This document shows positions 52,640 to 61,252 of a DNA stretch of 64,000 nt, piece by piece. The notes beneath the pieces were generated by a model. It did not search any database, was not told the DNA's origin, and saw nothing but the letters and a program-made list of their open reading frames with translations. Both the position numbers and the translations under genes were made by a program. Numbering within the stretch: position 1 is the stretch's first letter; each line of letters starts with the position of its first letter. The DNA is from Blastocatellia bacterium (lineage in GTDB: Bacteria > Acidobacteriota > Blastocatellia > Pyrinomonadales > Pyrinomonadaceae). The stretch spans positions 27,875 to 91,874 of the forward strand of contig JAEUQI010000001.1 of the NCBI GenBank assembly GCA_016789145.1. Direction: 5' to 3'.

Positions 52640-54583
52640 TCAGTGATCGACTGCGAGTTTTTCCGCGCCTGATAATTCACCAAGCCGCTCCTCGAACAAT
52701 TTTGTCGATACCGTCAGAAAATCGTGTGCGGTGACCAAGCCGACCAGGCAGCCGTCTTTGACCACAGGCAGACAGCCGATGTTGTGCTCGCGCATCAGCG
52801 TCAATGCCTCTAACGTCGGCGTGTCCGGCTGAACAGTTATGAGATCTGTCGCCATCACGTCGCGAACGATGATCGGTTCGGAACGGTCGATCTTGCCCGA
52901 TGCAAGCAGTTTGATCAGATCTCGGTGAGAAACGATCCCAAGCAGATGGCCGGCGTCGTCCTCGACCGGGACGTGTCGAACATGCCGCCAATGCATAAGA
53001 TTTGCCGCGAGATCGAGTATGTCTTCGCCACGAACCGTGAACAGATCGACCGCCATGAATTGCTCGACCGTCTTATAGTTGTCCACCCACTCCGATCGCT
53101 CCGGTATCGCCGCGAGCGGCCATTCGTGCAATGGCATACCTGATTCTTGATTCGCTTTCATCGCTGACGTAAGGGTGCGCATACGGACATTTAGCTTTGC
53201 ACGCGGATCCATCGCCGCTAATGATGTCAGCATCCATTTCGCACCGGTCGTATTTGCGGCGACGCGTTGTTCGATCACGTCAAGTAGGCGTGAGCTGTCC
53301 GCTTCGTCAATTCCGGCTCGGTCTAATCCTTTTCTAGCTCTTGGCAATAATTCCTCGAGGATCAATGTACCGACGCGTCGGCTTTTGCCATCAAGCCCGC
53401 GGATCTGGCCGCCAAGGCCGTATCGAGCAACGTTGTAAAAGCTATTCTTAGCGTCGTCGAACGACATTTTCTTTGTGATGTCGCCAAAATCGTTCGGCAA
53501 CTCCATCATCAGGCCGAGAAAGAACGCCGCGTTCGCCATCTCGTCAACGACCGAAGGGCCCGACGGTAAATAACGCGCTTCGATACGCAATCCCGGCTTG
53601 CCGTCGACAATTCCATAGCACGGCCGATTCCAACGCCAGATCGTGCCATTGTGCATTCGCCAGGCGTTTAGTTTGGGAACGCCGCCATTAGCTAGAACAT
53701 CAAGCGAATTTTCATCGATTGCTTGGGTCAGCAGCACGCGAAATCGTACGGCATCTTCGTGCAGCATCTCGATGATCGATTCATCGACCCAACGTTCGCC
53801 AAAGTTGACTCGTGGCGGCTGATTACGCTCTTTGTGAGTATGCGAACGAGTGTCGGTAGCGTGCTGGAAAAGAGCAAGTCGGGTTTCGTGCCACAACTTG
53901 TGATTGAGCAGCAGCGGCGAGTTGACCGCTGACGCTAAAACCGGCGCAGCAATCGCCTGCGACCAATTATAGTAACGGACGAAGTCCTTAACACCTGTCT
54001 GTAAATGCACCTGAAAGCTTGTGTTGCAGAATTCGATGAACGTATTCTGCAGCGTCAAATGCAATTCATCCAGGCCTTTGATCTGGATCGTTCGATTCTC
54101 GCCGTGCAGTTTTGTAACGACGCGGTCGATCTCGTGATATCTCGGCAGCGGCGTCAGATTCTCGCTAGTTAGGTCCGAAGCTTGAATGGTCGGCAAAATT
54201 CCCGCGAGTACAACGCCCGAGTTCAGTTCGGCTGTCACATCTCGGATCTTGCCGATGATCTCGTTAAGCTCTGCCTCCATTTCGCCAAGAGCATTGCCGC
54301 TAAATTCGCGAGCTGTTAGATTAGCCTCAAGATTGAACAGGCCGATCTCGGTCGTGAGCCGTCCGTCGCGAGCTCGCTCGATGACGTCCATTGCGATCGG
54401 TGCCGGATGCATCGCCTGATCGACAAGAAAAACCTCTTGCTCGGCACCGATGCGACAAACGTCCTCCTCGAACATCTCGGCGTCGAGCATCTTCTCCATC
54501 GCCTGAAGATCGTTCAGCACGCCGAGCGTAAACTCGCGCATCTGCTCTTCGTCGTATTCGGTTGAGACTATTTTGTCGCCCAT
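52640..54583 (-). CDS. glutamate-cysteine-ligase-like (GCS2) enzyme fused to two CBS domains
   Basis: 647 aa from ATG 54583 (AGGA 6 bases upstream). The N-terminal ~500 residues match the GCS2/YbdK-type carboxylate-amine ligase fold (RIGAEQEVFLVD, EIGLFNLEANLT, STSFQVHLQ-like TSFQVHLQTG, RIEARYLPSGPSVVDEMAN). The C-terminus (about 515-640) has two CBS motifs (HWRHVRHVPVEDDAGHLLGIVSHRDLIKLL and NIGCLPVVKDGCLVGLVTAHDFL), adenosine-nucleotide sensing modules. This points to ATP-dependent ligation of glutamate to an amine under energy-state control. The substrate may differ from cysteine. It overlaps no gene but follows the aspartoacylase-type gene by 8 bases. Confidence 0.85.
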   Translation of the reverse strand: MGDKIVSTEYDEEQMREFTLGVLNDLQAMEKMLDAEMFEEDVCRIGAEQEVFLVDQAMHPAPIAMDVIERARDGRLTTEIGLFNLEANLTAREFSGNALGEMEAELNEIIGKIRDVTAELNSGVVLAGILPTIQASDLTSENLTPLPRYHEIDRVVTKLHGENRTIQIKGLDELHLTLQNTFIEFCNTSFQVHLQTGVKDFVRYYNWSQAIAAPVLASAVNSPLLLNHKLWHETRLALFQHATDTRSHTHKERNQPPRVNFGERWVDESIIEMLHEDAVRFRVLLTQAIDENSLDVLANGGVPKLNAWRMHNGTIWRWNRPCYGIVDGKPGLRIEARYLPSGPSVVDEMANAAFFLGLMMELPNDFGDITKKMSFDDAKNSFYNVARYGLGGQIRGLDGKSRRVGTLILEELLPRARKGLDRAGIDEADSSRLLDVIEQRVAANTTGAKWMLTSLAAMDPRAKLNVRMRTLTSAMKANQESGMPLHEWPLAAIPERSEWVDNYKTVEQFMAVDLFTVRGEDILDLAANLMHWRHVRHVPVEDDAGHLLGIVSHRDLIKLLASGKIDRSEPIIVRDVMATDLITVQPDTPTLEALTLMREHNIGCLPVVKDGCLVGLVTAHDFLTVSTKLFEERLGELSGAEKLAVDH

Positions 54584-54591
54584 TGGTTTTC

Positions 54592-55860
54592 CTATTTCAC
54601 GAACGGACTCGTTGTATCGTGACGCCTTCGGGTAACGACGAGTTCGTTGTCCGTCCAACGCAGTTTTCTAAATCCGAGCAAGTGAAACACCTGCAGCGGC
54701 ATCAGCTTCGCGACCGTCGTATCGACGATCAGCGTTTCGTTATGGAGTTCATCGCGGCGAACGCCCGGCAGCCAGTGGACGATCTGCGGAATTCGCAAAG
54801 TTCTAAGCACGGCTGACAGAAATAGCCAGAATGTCGCCACTCGACGCCCGACAAAAAATCCGTCATCGCCCAGCTTTTGATAAAGCGGCATCAGCATCAG
54901 GCCGTCCTCTTTGACCTTGATCGGACCATTACGGTCGATTGCCACCGATTCACCTTTCCGGACGTGATCGAAATTATAGAAGCCGGTGTCCATTTCGAAA
55001 TCGTCTTCGGGCGTGATCGCGTGGCGATAACGCACTTCGAAGAACTTCGTTCCGCCGGAAGCCTTTTCGAGCTGCAGATGATGTTTGGTAAAATTCGGCA
55101 CCTGCTCTTGCTTGACGATGTTTGCACCGACCAACGCATGCCAGATCACAGCCTCGTGATTGGCGACGGTGTGGTCGCTCGTGTGCTTGCCGCCCTCAAA
55201 TCCAAGCGTGATGCAGCCGATATTATTTAGGTATTCGAGCATCGTGCCCTCGAGCTGCTCCTCGATCCCGAGCAAGATCGCGATCGGCATCGCTCGGGCG
55301 AATTCACGGTTTCGAAGCGTATCGCCGACCGTCGCGAATGGCATGCCCGCTGCGGATGTCGAATGAAGGTCGATGACATAGACTTCGTCCTCGGCTGTCA
55401 CCAAGATCTCATCGATCAGCTGTTCGAGTTCGCCGAGTTCAAGGTCTTCGCTGTAGAACGCTCCATCGCCGCTCTCAGCATCGGCCACTCGTCTTCCGGT
55501 CCAGCTTCGATTAAGGTCGGTGTCAATGTAACGCTTACCAACGGCAAGAGCTCTGGTGTTGCCTGCCAAAAAATAAACACGGCCATCTAATGCGACGCCT
55601 TGCGATCTGAGCGCACTCGCCACGTTCCTCGCGGCCATAACGCCGGCGGGCTCGTTGCCGTGAACACCACCGACTACGATCACGGTCGGGCCGTTCTGCA
55701 GCCCGACGAATTTGTCGATTAGATGTTCGCCGGCATTGATATGTTTGATTGAGCTTCCGCTGATAGTTTCCGGTTTTGATAATGCGATCGCGTTCATATT
55801 CTGATCAGGATGTTCGAAATACGATCCTGCCCCTTTCCTGATCAAAGATGCAATAAGCAT
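54592..55860 (-). CDS. succinylglutamate desuccinylase/aspartoacylase-family metallohydrolase
   Basis: 422 aa from ATG 55860; starts at 55971 and 55797 are possible. Zinc motif GGVHGNEPAG (HxxE, about 63-72) and a later VIDLHSTS supplying the third ligand; GKRYIDTDLNRSW and LGFEGGKH follow the AstE/AspA pattern. The family removes an acyl group from N-acyl amino acids or peptides. The C-terminal ~120 residues (KSxxDNELVVTRRRHD) extend beyond AstE. It is operonic with the GCS2-CBS gene, suggesting that one makes or recycles the amide the other handles. Confidence 0.88.
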   Translation of the reverse strand: MLIASLIRKGAGSYFEHPDQNMNAIALSKPETISGSSIKHINAGEHLIDKFVGLQNGPTVIVVGGVHGNEPAGVMAARNVASALRSQGVALDGRVYFLAGNTRALAVGKRYIDTDLNRSWTGRRVADAESGDGAFYSEDLELGELEQLIDEILVTAEDEVYVIDLHSTSAAGMPFATVGDTLRNREFARAMPIAILLGIEEQLEGTMLEYLNNIGCITLGFEGGKHTSDHTVANHEAVIWHALVGANIVKQEQVPNFTKHHLQLEKASGGTKFFEVRYRHAITPEDDFEMDTGFYNFDHVRKGESVAIDRNGPIKVKEDGLMLMPLYQKLGDDGFFVGRRVATFWLFLSAVLRTLRIPQIVHWLPGVRRDELHNETLIVDTTVAKLMPLQVFHLLGFRKLRWTDNELVVTRRRHDTTSPFVK

Positions 55861-56012
55861 TCCGCGACCTTTTCCCAAAACAGCCGATTTATTCAGTAAT
55901 TCAACGCCGATTCTCGATCGCCGGTTCACAATTGGTGGGTACTTTTGCAGATTTCGTGCGGAAATCTTCACACTTTTTTCTCAAATTACGCCCAAAACAC
56001 CTTACATATCTA

Positions 56013-56027
56013 TGGCACAACGTTTGC
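56013..56027 (+). promoter_or_regulatory. sigma-54 promoter of the tandem UspA gene
   Basis: TGGCACAACGTTTGC has an exact TGGCAC-N5-TTGC. Predicted start near 56039, 48 bases before ATG 56087. Confidence 0.75.
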
Positions 56028-56086
56028 CAAACCTCAGTGCATAGATCCGCGGCGATAGGTCAGCACCGCGGCAAGTGAGGTTACCG

Positions 56087-56929
56087 ATGCGACTATTGAT
56101 CTGTTTTGATGGAACTGAAAACTCGAGTGCGATAATTGAGGATCTGAAGAATGCCGGCCTCGGCGAGGACTGTGATGCCGTCGTAATGACCGTCGCCGAG
56201 GGCTTCGATGACGCAAATGCGATGGCGTCCGCCTCGAATATTGCTCAAGCCGCAGTTTCGAGCGTGACGAGCGAATTCCCATCCTGGAAAATCGAAACCC
56301 GCATCGCCGAAGGCTCTGCGGGCCGCGAGATCGTGATCGCTGCTGAGGAACTCAAGACCGATCTCATCGTCGTCGGCGAACCGGCACTGAATCCGGACCG
56401 ACAACATATTTTCTTGGGACAAACTACAAGCGTTGTCGTAAACGAAGCTCCGTGCTCAGTCCGCGTCGCTCGTAAGACGCCATCGCTTACAAACACGATG
56501 ATCGTCGGGTTCGACGGTTCGGCCGCGTCGGTCGCCGCGATCGAAGATGTCGCTAGTCGACAGTGGCCTACGGAGACAAGTATCAAGCTCGTCGTCGTAG
56601 CCGATTCATTCTTGCTGGATATGGTCGGGCGATTTGCACCGCAGATAAACAATTCGGTCGTCGAGACAAAATTCGTTTCTCAATGGGCAGAAACACTGGC
56701 AGGCACGTCGATCCGTAAGCTTAGGGCCAACGGGGTCACCGTGAACGTCGAAGTTCTAAGCGGACGCCCTCAGACAGCGTTGGCGGCGGCTGCCAAACAA
56801 TTTGGTGCGAATTGCATCTTCGTCGGGCCGCATAACGTGCCAAATTCATTCGCACGCTTTGTCGTCGGCAGCGTCTCCGCAGGTGTCGCGAAACACGCCG
56901 ATTGCTCGGTCGAGATCGTCAGGCGATAG
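56087..56929 (+). CDS. tandem-domain universal stress protein
   Basis: 280 aa from ATG 56087 (GAGG 6 bases upstream; the GTG at 56075 is less likely). Two Usp folds: MRLLICFDGTENSSA...LIVVGEPALNPDR (1-135) and TMIVGFDGSAASVAAI...CIFVGPHNVPNSFARFVVGSVSAGVAKHADCSVEIVRR (136-280). The ATP-binding GxxGx9G motif is altered in both halves, so binding of nucleotide is uncertain. Expected role: stress survival. A sigma-54 promoter precedes it, like the UspA at 35059, suggesting a common activator. Confidence 0.9.
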   Translation: MRLLICFDGTENSSAIIEDLKNAGLGEDCDAVVMTVAEGFDDANAMASASNIAQAAVSSVTSEFPSWKIETRIAEGSAGREIVIAAEELKTDLIVVGEPALNPDRQHIFLGQTTSVVVNEAPCSVRVARKTPSLTNTMIVGFDGSAASVAAIEDVASRQWPTETSIKLVVVADSFLLDMVGRFAPQINNSVVETKFVSQWAETLAGTSIRKLRANGVTVNVEVLSGRPQTALAAAAKQFGANCIFVGPHNVPNSFARFVVGSVSAGVAKHADCSVEIVRR

Positions 56930-56933
56930 ATGC

Positions 56934-57767
56934 CTATTTCCGCGAAGCCTCCAGTCCGGAACCACCTGCAGCGTACTCGGGCTGAACATTTACCACGCCA
57001 AATTGGCGATCGTCGCCCTCAGTATTCGCCGCCATCATCCACAGAAAATTGATCGAGCCGCCCGGAGCGGACACGTTCGGGTGATAGCCCTGCGGCATAA
57101 GAACGACATCGCCCTCGCGAACGACCTGTGCGATCTCAGGCTCAGCGGCGTTCGTATACACGAACTGCACACCCCACGACGGCGCCGGCATATCAATGTA
57201 TAAATAAGCCTCTTCGAGCATATTCTGATGCTCATGCGGCGGCCACGAGGTCCAGTTCCCTTCGGCTGAGAATGTGACACCGGCCATGATGCGGCCTGCC
57301 TCGACGTTCTTTCCGATCAGAATATTCAGATCTCGCTGCGTCGGCGGCGCTCCTGCAGTGAAATGCAAAGCCGGGTCTTTGCGGATGTCTTCGAACTTAA
57401 CGAACTGCAGCGGATACTGATTCTCGATCGGCGCCGAAAGTTCAGCCAGATCGAAAGCGCCGTCGCTCGCGACCGTCACTTGCGAATCTCGCGGCACATA
57501 CAAAGCGTCGTATCGGTTCATCGCAAACGTCTGACCCGCAGTCGTGATGCTTCCGCTACCATTCAAACAAACAAAACCGGTCTCGTGCCCCGCCGTTTCA
57601 AATGCGATCGGAGCATCGCCTGCCTCAAGTATGATCCGCCCGTAAAAGAGATTGCGCGAAGCCGTCTCGCCCGGCTTGACCGAGATCGTACGGCCTTTCT
57701 TGAGGTGTGTGCCCTTTACGACACAAGTTTTTGGATCAATGTTTTCGAGTTTTACTTGGGTCTGCAT
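56934..57767 (-). CDS. IolB/KduI-like cupin isomerase
   Basis: 277 aa. Bicupin: first cupin about 40-130, second with SWPPHEHQNMLEEAYLYIDMPAPSWGVQ (about 175-200), the metal-binding His-His-Glu pattern of 5-deoxy-glucuronate isomerase (IolB) and close to KduI. It converts an aldehyde-form uronic or deoxy-glucuronic acid to a ketose. It lies one base after the uxaA stop, as the last gene of the minus-strand operon. With UxaA and an NagB-like gene, substrate could be a uronate or an inositol breakdown product. Confidence 0.82.
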   Translation of the reverse strand: MQTQVKLENIDPKTCVVKGTHLKKGRTISVKPGETASRNLFYGRIILEAGDAPIAFETAGHETGFVCLNGSGSITTAGQTFAMNRYDALYVPRDSQVTVASDGAFDLAELSAPIENQYPLQFVKFEDIRKDPALHFTAGAPPTQRDLNILIGKNVEAGRIMAGVTFSAEGNWTSWPPHEHQNMLEEAYLYIDMPAPSWGVQFVYTNAAEPEIAQVVREGDVVLMPQGYHPNVSAPGGSINFLWMMAANTEGDDRQFGVVNVQPEYAAGGSGLEASRK

Positions 57768-57768
57768 A

Positions 57769-59343
57769 CTACAAAGATACCGTTTGTTCCGCCCAGAACT
57801 GAAATTCGCGATGCTTCAAGATCTCGGCTTTTGCCTGGATCTCGCCGCTCGCTGTTTTGCGAACGTGCTCAAAAAGCCGCGTGCCGACCTCGGCGATCGA
57901 TTCGGTTCCTTCGATGACATTTCCGGCCGAGATATCGATATCTTGCGACATTTTTTCGAAAACGCGGTTGTTCGAAGCGAGTTTCAAAACCGGTGCGATC
58001 GCATTGCCGATGGTCGTCCCGTTGCCGGTCGTAAAAACTACTACGGTAGCTCCTGACGCGACAAGTCCGGGCGTCGATTCCTGGTCATAGCCCGGGCCCT
58101 GCATCAGATTGATGCCGCGTGACTTGGGCGTTTCGGCGTATTCGATGGTGTCTTCGATGCGAGTTGTGCCTGCCTTTACGATAGCACCGAGCGATTTGAT
58201 GGTGATGTTCAGCAGGCCGCCGGCTTTGTTGCCGGTGCTTGGATTTTGGCCCAGAACACCGCCGAACTTCGACGCATATTCCTTATACCAATCGACCATC
58301 GCGTAAACCTTCTTGCCGACGACAGAATCTTTCGCTCGATTGGCGAGTATGTGCTCGGCACCGCAGAATTCCGGAACTTCGGTAAGCAGCACCGTGCCGC
58401 CGCTTCTGACCAATAGGTCCGACGTATAGCCGAGGCTCGGATTTGCCGAAATGCCCGAAAAACCGTCGCTCGAGCCGCATTTTACGCCAAGAACAAGCTC
58501 ACTAATGGGCCGCGTAGTCCGCTCGCATTTGTTTACCTCTGGCAGCAATTCTTGGACATACTTCAGTCCAAGCTCGATCGCAGCCTGCGTGCCTCCGACG
58601 TCTTGAATGCCGATCTTATAGACCGGTTTCTGGATCGGTGTTTCGCGTTTTGTCAGATACTTTTCGACAAACGACAGATTCGTTTTCTCACAGCCAAGGT
58701 CGATCAGGATCACGCCGCCGACGTTCGGATGATCGGCATAGTTCGACAGCGTCCGCATCATAACGTCGAGCGTCGAACCGTCCTGGCAGCCGCAGCCTTT
58801 GTTATGCGGTATCGCGACCACGCCGTCAACATTCGGGAATTTCTCACGGCTGTAGTACATGAACTCCGACATCATCGCGATCTGCGTAGCCTCGTGGCTG
58901 GCGCACATCGATGTCGGCACGATGAGCACGAAATTGCGAGTTCCCGTCCGTCCGTCGGGCCGCAAGAAACCGTCAAACGTCGCGATCTCATCCGCAGCAA
59001 AATAATCAGGAGCAGGCGTGTGCAGATCGTCCGCGAGGTCACGCACGACCGGAACATCGTCCGTCATATTTTCATGCGTTATCCATTCGCCCGTGGCGAT
59101 CCCGAGCGAAGTGCCGATCGGCTGGCCGTATTGGCGAACGAATTCGCCCGCCGGAATATCCGCCGTCGCAAACCGATGGCCGGGCGTTATCGCGGCCTTG
59201 ACGGTCATCGCCGTTCCGTCAGGCAGCATAAGCATCGAATTCGCGATGGTCTCCGATTTGACGACCGCGACGTTGTCCTCAGGATTGACAATGATCGCGT
59301 ATTCGCTGATTGCCGGTATCTTTTCTTGTGCGGTATCAGGCAT
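57769..59343 (-). CDS. uxaA: altronate/galactarate dehydratase (UxaA/GarD family)
   Basis: 524 aa. The N-terminal SAF-like domain (about 1-95) and the large catalytic domain with PTSMCASHEATQIA, HNKGCGCQDGS, LDLGCEKTNLS-like IDLGCEKTNLS, GVKCGSSDGFSGISANPSLG and GPGYDQESTPGLVASGATVVVFTTGNGTTIGNAIAPV, all hallmarks of this family. The Cys residues of GCGC and LGCE probably hold iron. Reaction: dehydration of D-altronate to 2-keto-3-deoxy-gluconate (or galactarate to a keto-deoxy acid). It lies 2 bases after the NagB-like gene. Confidence 0.92.
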   Translation of the reverse strand: MPDTAQEKIPAISEYAIIVNPEDNVAVVKSETIANSMLMLPDGTAMTVKAAITPGHRFATADIPAGEFVRQYGQPIGTSLGIATGEWITHENMTDDVPVVRDLADDLHTPAPDYFAADEIATFDGFLRPDGRTGTRNFVLIVPTSMCASHEATQIAMMSEFMYYSREKFPNVDGVVAIPHNKGCGCQDGSTLDVMMRTLSNYADHPNVGGVILIDLGCEKTNLSFVEKYLTKRETPIQKPVYKIGIQDVGGTQAAIELGLKYVQELLPEVNKCERTTRPISELVLGVKCGSSDGFSGISANPSLGYTSDLLVRSGGTVLLTEVPEFCGAEHILANRAKDSVVGKKVYAMVDWYKEYASKFGGVLGQNPSTGNKAGGLLNITIKSLGAIVKAGTTRIEDTIEYAETPKSRGINLMQGPGYDQESTPGLVASGATVVVFTTGNGTTIGNAIAPVLKLASNNRVFEKMSQDIDISAGNVIEGTESIAEVGTRLFEHVRKTASGEIQAKAEILKHREFQFWAEQTVSL

Positions 59344-59345
59344 CG

Positions 59346-60269
59346 TTATTCGGCGATCAGCTCCGGTGTAATATAGGTTCGGACATCGGCATGCAAACGC
59401 ACGAGCAAGCCCGGATTCTCATTGACTTGCGCTCTGATCGCATCTGCATCTGCTGCAAAGACGGTTTCGTTCAATCGCTTAAAGCTGGCTTTCTTTGCCG
59501 GAACCTCCGCCGCATCAACGATCGATTGCACGATCCGCTTTGCTCCGAGTATGGCCGCCGGGCCAAGCGTCAAAATGTATTTCGCGTTTCGGCATTCGGC
59601 TTCGTCAGTAGCAGAAACCGGGCTGCCGCCGGCCTTGAACTTCGAAATATGGTGTTCGAGAATGCTCGGCGAAATGGCGTTGATGCCCGCGATGTCTTCG
59701 AGAGCCGCGCCGCTGCCGGGCTTGATGTAGCAAAGATGCGAAGCGGCTTCCGCCTCCGGCCCGAGGCCGAGAAAGAACAGATCGATGCCGCCGAGCGATT
59801 CGAGACGATCGAGATATTTCGTCAATTCGCCCTCGATGTCGTCGGTCTCGGTGTTCATCGGCGTAAAGCTCTTGATCTTTGCAAAGAACGAAGGGCCGAG
59901 CAATCGTTCGAAATCGCGAACAAAGCTCAGACTATTCGCCATCGCCATCGGCGCCAGCGCATCTTGCGTAAATACATGCAACCGGCCGAGCAATTCATCG
60001 ATCTCGTCAGTCTCGGCGAGCTTTGCGATATGCCTGTACATCGCCTGTGCTCCGCGGCCGCCGAGCAGGATGATAACAATGTCGCCCTCCTTTTTAGCGG
60101 CATACGCACAGAGTTCGTCGTATAACGCGAGACCGACCGCGGTTTCATTTTCGAGAACGGTCGTATTCAACGCTCGTGGTGAGATCGCGTCAACCTGCGA
60201 GCCGTGCGACAGCCATATGTTGTCGCCCGTTTCGCGTTTTTCCGTTATTCTTTTAGCTTGTATTTGCAC
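59346..60269 (-). CDS. NagB/6-phosphogluconolactonase-like sugar isomerase
   Basis: 307 aa from GTG 60269. Word pattern of the NagB/RpiA/Pgl fold: VIILLGGRGAQAMYRHIAKL (about 65-85), LHVFTQDALAP, DLFFLGLGPEAEAASHLCYIKPGS, YILTLGPAAILGAKRIV. Canonical GlcN6P deaminases have D and E/H residues in LGIGxDGHIAFNEP, which read LGLGPEAEAASHL here, so the reaction may differ. First gene of the minus operon. It starts next to the palindromic operator. Confidence 0.8.
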   Translation of the reverse strand: MQIQAKRITEKRETGDNIWLSHGSQVDAISPRALNTTVLENETAVGLALYDELCAYAAKKEGDIVIILLGGRGAQAMYRHIAKLAETDEIDELLGRLHVFTQDALAPMAMANSLSFVRDFERLLGPSFFAKIKSFTPMNTETDDIEGELTKYLDRLESLGGIDLFFLGLGPEAEAASHLCYIKPGSGAALEDIAGINAISPSILEHHISKFKAGGSPVSATDEAECRNAKYILTLGPAAILGAKRIVQSIVDAAEVPAKKASFKRLNETVFAADADAIRAQVNENPGLLVRLHADVRTYITPELIAE

Positions 60270-60294
60270 TTTGTTCTCTTTTGACTACAATTGT

Positions 60295-60311
60295 AATTGG
60301 TTAAACCAATT
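60295..60311. promoter_or_regulatory. GntR-type palindromic operator
   Basis: AATTGGTT-A-AACCAATT, a perfect 17-bp palindrome, 26 bases upstream of the GTG at 60269. UxuR/ExuR-type GntR operators for uronate genes have similar TTGGTnnACCAA symmetry. The regulator is not in the window. Confidence 0.7.
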
Positions 60312-60413
60312 AAAATCAAGTATCATCTTGAGAAAAGTTTCGACAAACGTGTATTCCCTGCCATTTGCATAGTATTTTATTGGCTGTGACGCTATTTCGA
60401 TGAATTACTGAAT

Positions 60414-60428
60414 TTGACCAATTGGTAA
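60414..60428. promoter_or_regulatory. second GntR-type half-palindrome at the SDR promoter
   Basis: TTTGACCAATTGGTAAGG contains the perfect core ACCAATTGGT (60417-60426) and overlaps a TTGACC -35-like hexamer, about 50 bases before ATG 60476. Together with the first palindrome it lets one regulator control both directions. Confidence 0.6.
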
Positions 60429-60475
60429 GGTTTTCGCGACACACGTAAAAAGTGGTATTACCTTTATAACCTATT

Positions 60476-61252
60476 ATGAGCTTTTCTAAACTCGAATTGA
60501 CCGGAAGAACAGCTGTTGTGATCGGCGGTACCAGCGGCATCGGCCGCGCCATCGCTCACGGTATGGCACAGGCGGGAGCCGATGTCGTTTGCACCTCGCG
60601 ACGCCAAGACCAGGTCGATGCCGCCGCCGCTGAGATCGAGGGCTTTGGCAAGCGTACGCTTCGCGTAACGTCAGACGTTGGCGATAAAGCGTCGCTCGAG
60701 ACCCTTCTCGCTCAATGCGTCGCCGAATTTGGCAAGGTCGATATTCTCGTCAATTCCGCAGGCCGCACCAAACGTACGCCGACGCTCGAACTCGACGAAG
60801 ACGAATGGAACGGCATCATGGAAACGAACCTGACCGGCACGCTGCGGGCGTGTCAGGTCTTTGGCGAACATATGGTCGCCAACGGCTACGGCCGCATCGT
60901 CAATATCGCGTCGCTTTCGACGTTTGTCGCTCTATACGAAGTCGCCGCCTATTCAGCGAGCAAAGCCGCCGTCGCGAGCCTGACCAAATCGCTCGCCGTC
61001 GAATGGGCCAAAAAAGGTGTGAACGTCAACGCCATCGCTCCGGGCGTTTTCCGGACAGCACTGAACCAGAAGCTACTCGACGAATCACCTCGAGGCCAAG
61101 AATTTCTGACGCGAACGCCGATGGGCCGCTTTGGCCAAGTCGAAGAACTCGCGGGAGCGGCGGTCTTCCTAGCATCCGAAGCCGCCAGTTTTGTGACAGG
61201 CGAGATACTGGTCGTCGACGGAGGTTTCCTCGCAAGCGGCGTAAATCAATAA
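60476..61252 (+). CDS. short-chain dehydrogenase (KduD-like)
   Basis: 258 aa. Cofactor motif GGTSGIG (17-23), DILVNSAG (about 88-95), catalytic Ser146 (NIASLS), Tyr159 and Lys163 (YSASK), and the C-terminal VDGGFLASG. Classic SDR. In this context it is likely a 2-keto-3-deoxy-gluconate (KduD) or hexonate dehydrogenase. Translation continues directly into the next gene (TAA followed by ATG). Confidence 0.88.
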   Translation: MSFSKLELTGRTAVVIGGTSGIGRAIAHGMAQAGADVVCTSRRQDQVDAAAAEIEGFGKRTLRVTSDVGDKASLETLLAQCVAEFGKVDILVNSAGRTKRTPTLELDEDEWNGIMETNLTGTLRACQVFGEHMVANGYGRIVNIASLSTFVALYEVAAYSASKAAVASLTKSLAVEWAKKGVNVNAIAPGVFRTALNQKLLDESPRGQEFLTRTPMGRFGQVEELAGAAVFLASEAASFVTGEILVVDGGFLASGVNQ

